Positions 5,208 to 6,109 of a stretch of DNA of 6,109 nt are shown here, in pieces. The DNA is from Opitutia bacterium (lineage in GTDB: Bacteria; Verrucomicrobiota; Verrucomicrobiia; Opitutales; JANYDI01): contig JANYDI010000159.1 of the NCBI GenBank assembly GCA_025363695.1, positions 1-6,109 on the forward strand, given 5' to 3'. The notes beneath the pieces are model-generated. The model was given only the letters and a program-made list of their open reading frames with translations, was not told the origin of the DNA and did not search any database. The first letter of the stretch is position 1; every line of letters begins with the position of its first letter. Made by a program: the position numbers and the translations under genes.

Positions 5208-5954
5208 ATGTTTTTTAAATTTCCCTACAAAGGATCGTGTCGGCACCTTAGGCAGCCTGGGGCGCTGCCCTTGGAGGCCGTGTCGGTGCGGCTGGTGTAT
5301 CCTGGGCAGCAGCAGGCTGCTGTGGAGCAGGTGAGTGTCCGGGTGACCTTGGGTCAGCGTGTGGGGCTTGTGGGGCCTAATGGATCGGGAAAGTCCTCAT
5401 TTTTACGGGCTGCAGCGGGCTTGATGCCGGTGCAGTCAGGCTCATTGACGCTTTTTGGCCAAAAGCCGGGGTCCTGCCAGCATCAGGTGGTGTATTTGCC
5501 GCAGCGTAGTGATTTAGACTGGGATTTCCCCATCACCGTGCGACGTCTGATTTTAACCGGCCTCTATATCCGCCTAGGGTGGCTGCGCCGTCCAGGAGCC
5601 CAGGAACACCAGACCGTTGAGGAGGTCATCACGCTTTTGGACCTGCAAGCCGTTGCCGACAAGCAGATCGGCCAGCTCTCCGGAGGTCAGCAACAACGCG
5701 CCCTCATCGCCCGCACGCTCATGCACGATGCCGATTTGCTCCTGCTCGACGAACCCCTCAATGCCATCGACGCCCACACCAAGGCCCTCCTGCTCTCGCT
5801 GCTTGACCGCCTCAAAGCCCAAGGAAAAACCCTGCTCATGAGCACCCATGACCTCTCCATGCCCGAGGATTACTTTGATGCGCTGATATATTTAGAGGGT
5901 GGAAAGAGAGGGAAAGGCCAAGGGGCGCTTGCGCCCCTTAGGATTGTATGTTGA
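5208..5954 (+). CDS. Metal (Mn/Zn-type) ABC transporter ATP-binding protein, altered C-terminus
   Basis: This is the cytoplasmic ATPase subunit of an ABC importer. In 248 residues I see Walker A GPNGSGKS (56-63), the Q-loop with YLPQRSDLDWDFPITV (96-111), signature LSGGQ (157-161), Walker B LLLLDEP (177-183, Glu182) and the H-loop STHD (His214). The QRSDLDWDFP stretch is typical of the manganese/zinc/iron chelate group (MntB, ZnuC, TroB), so import of a divalent metal is inferred. After EDYFDALIYLEGG the usual C-terminal segment is replaced: residues from about 237 (GQGALAPLRIV) are encoded by a remnant of the dispersed hairpin element. The ATG at 5208 has no nearby Shine-Dalgarno; GGGAG is 18 nt away. 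An in-frame TTG at 5271, just before EAVSVRLVYPG, is an alternative start. No permease or binding-protein gene is visible, so the subunit may be orphaned. Confidence 0.88.
   Translation: MFFKFPYKGSCRHLRQPGALPLEAVSVRLVYPGQQQAAVEQVSVRVTLGQRVGLVGPNGSGKSSFLRAAAGLMPVQSGSLTLFGQKPGSCQHQVVYLPQRSDLDWDFPITVRRLILTGLYIRLGWLRRPGAQEHQTVEEVITLLDLQAVADKQIGQLSGGQQQRALIARTLMHDADLLLLDEPLNAIDAHTKALLLSLLDRLKAQGKTLLMSTHDLSMPEDYFDALIYLEGGKRGKGQGALAPLRIVC
5912..5945 (-). repeat. Remnant of the three-hairpin element, copy E (G/C end only)
   Basis: A perfect hairpin AAGGGGCGC-TT-GCGCCCCTT (5920-5939) is preceded by AAAGGCC and followed by AGGAT. Over about 27 bp it matches the reverse complement of the end of copy A, then similarity stops at TGTATG. 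The A/T hairpin and the GATTCC hairpin are missing. It lies inside the last codons of the ABC ATPase frame and has the same orientation as B and D relative to the preceding gene. Confidence 0.75.
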
Positions 5955-6005
5955 AAAACGAAAAATCTAATCTTGAAAAAACCAAAATGGTGGGCAAGAG
6001 TGAAA

Positions 6006-6073
6006 GAGTAGGAGTGATGCCGTCCTTAGGATAGGTCGAAGGACCGTCAGGATCTTGGGGCACACTCCCACTC
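6006..6073. other. Long imperfect hairpin, possible structured RNA or repeat
   Basis: Bases 6006-6021 pair with 6059-6073 in 15 base pairs, broken by one mismatch (6010/6069) and one bulge (6017). Inside it, GTCCTT (6022-6027) pairs with AAGGAC (6039-6044). It does not match either repeat family above, and I do not recognise it as a known RNA. Short frames cross it in several readings, but none looks like a protein. The window ends soon after, so its context is unknown. Confidence 0.45.
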
Positions 6074-6109
6074 AAATTGCAAAGTGTAAGTACGAACGGT
6101 AGAACGGTC

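Noticed and set aside
5574..5849. 91-codon antisense frame over the ABC ATPase.
   Set aside because: It is a shadow of a gene with all the ABC motifs in the right order.
5948..6034. 28-codon frame overlapping the ABC stop codon (ATGTTGA).
   Set aside because: Although ATG-TGA overlaps can mark coupling, the product is short and without pattern, there is no good ribosome site, and it starts in repeat-derived sequence.
5938..6109. Minus-strand frame open from the window edge to 5938, and a shorter one ending at 6047, which might be the 3' end of a gene.
   Set aside because: Neither translation shows a recognisable family feature, and both cross the hairpin at 6006-6073. There is too little sequence to support a gene.

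Overview
This is a stretch of bacterial chromosome of mixed base composition. It carries a housekeeping GspE/PilB-type secretion ATPase, a tRNA-Gly, an archaeal/eukaryotic-type prolyl-tRNA synthetase, a decayed RelBE-like toxin-antitoxin locus and a metal-type ABC ATPase. The host is probably a Gram-negative-like bacterium. The intergenic hairpin repeats built on CCCAGGGC/GCCCTGGG and CGCCCCTNNAGGGCT resemble, from memory only, repeats common in the Verrucomicrobia/Planctomycetes/Lentisphaerae group. That assignment is tentative, because no marker gene here fixes the lineage.

Layout, left to right. Positions 1-275 hold two repeat types: a partial hairpin repeat at about 11-100, then a three-hairpin palindromic element ('element A'). 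A 600-codon GspE/PilB ATPase runs on the minus strand (316-2118). Divergent from it is a tRNA-Gly(UCC) with an encoded CCA end (2227-2300). Positions 2301-2913 contain no gene but are packed with structure: element B in reverse orientation, a 228-bp nested palindrome at 2465-2692, about 60 bp with nothing recognisable, then element C. proS follows (2914-4422), then element D in reverse orientation. A short AT-richer island holds an intact ribbon-helix-helix-like antitoxin (4658-4891) and an overlapping RelE-like toxin broken by one extra base (4870-5140). A Mn/Zn-type ABC transporter ATPase (5208-5954) ends inside a remnant of the same three-hairpin element (E). The last 155 bp hold one long imperfect hairpin (6006-6073) and no supported gene.

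The main signal beyond the genes is the repeat system. Four copies (A-D) of a 125-140 bp element share one architecture: a small GAA/TTC-loop hairpin, a 23-24 bp A/T-rich hairpin enclosed by an outer CTTAG.../...CTAAG stem, and a G/C hairpin. The stem sequences differ between copies, but pairing is kept by matched changes on both arms. Four of the five copies lie just after, or overlap, the 3' end of a gene with the G/C hairpin first. Copies C and D bracket proS as inverted repeats, and B and D bracket it as direct repeats. The genes themselves do not form one pathway. Only the antitoxin/toxin pair is a recognisable operon, and the ABC ATPase has no permease or binding-protein gene in view.
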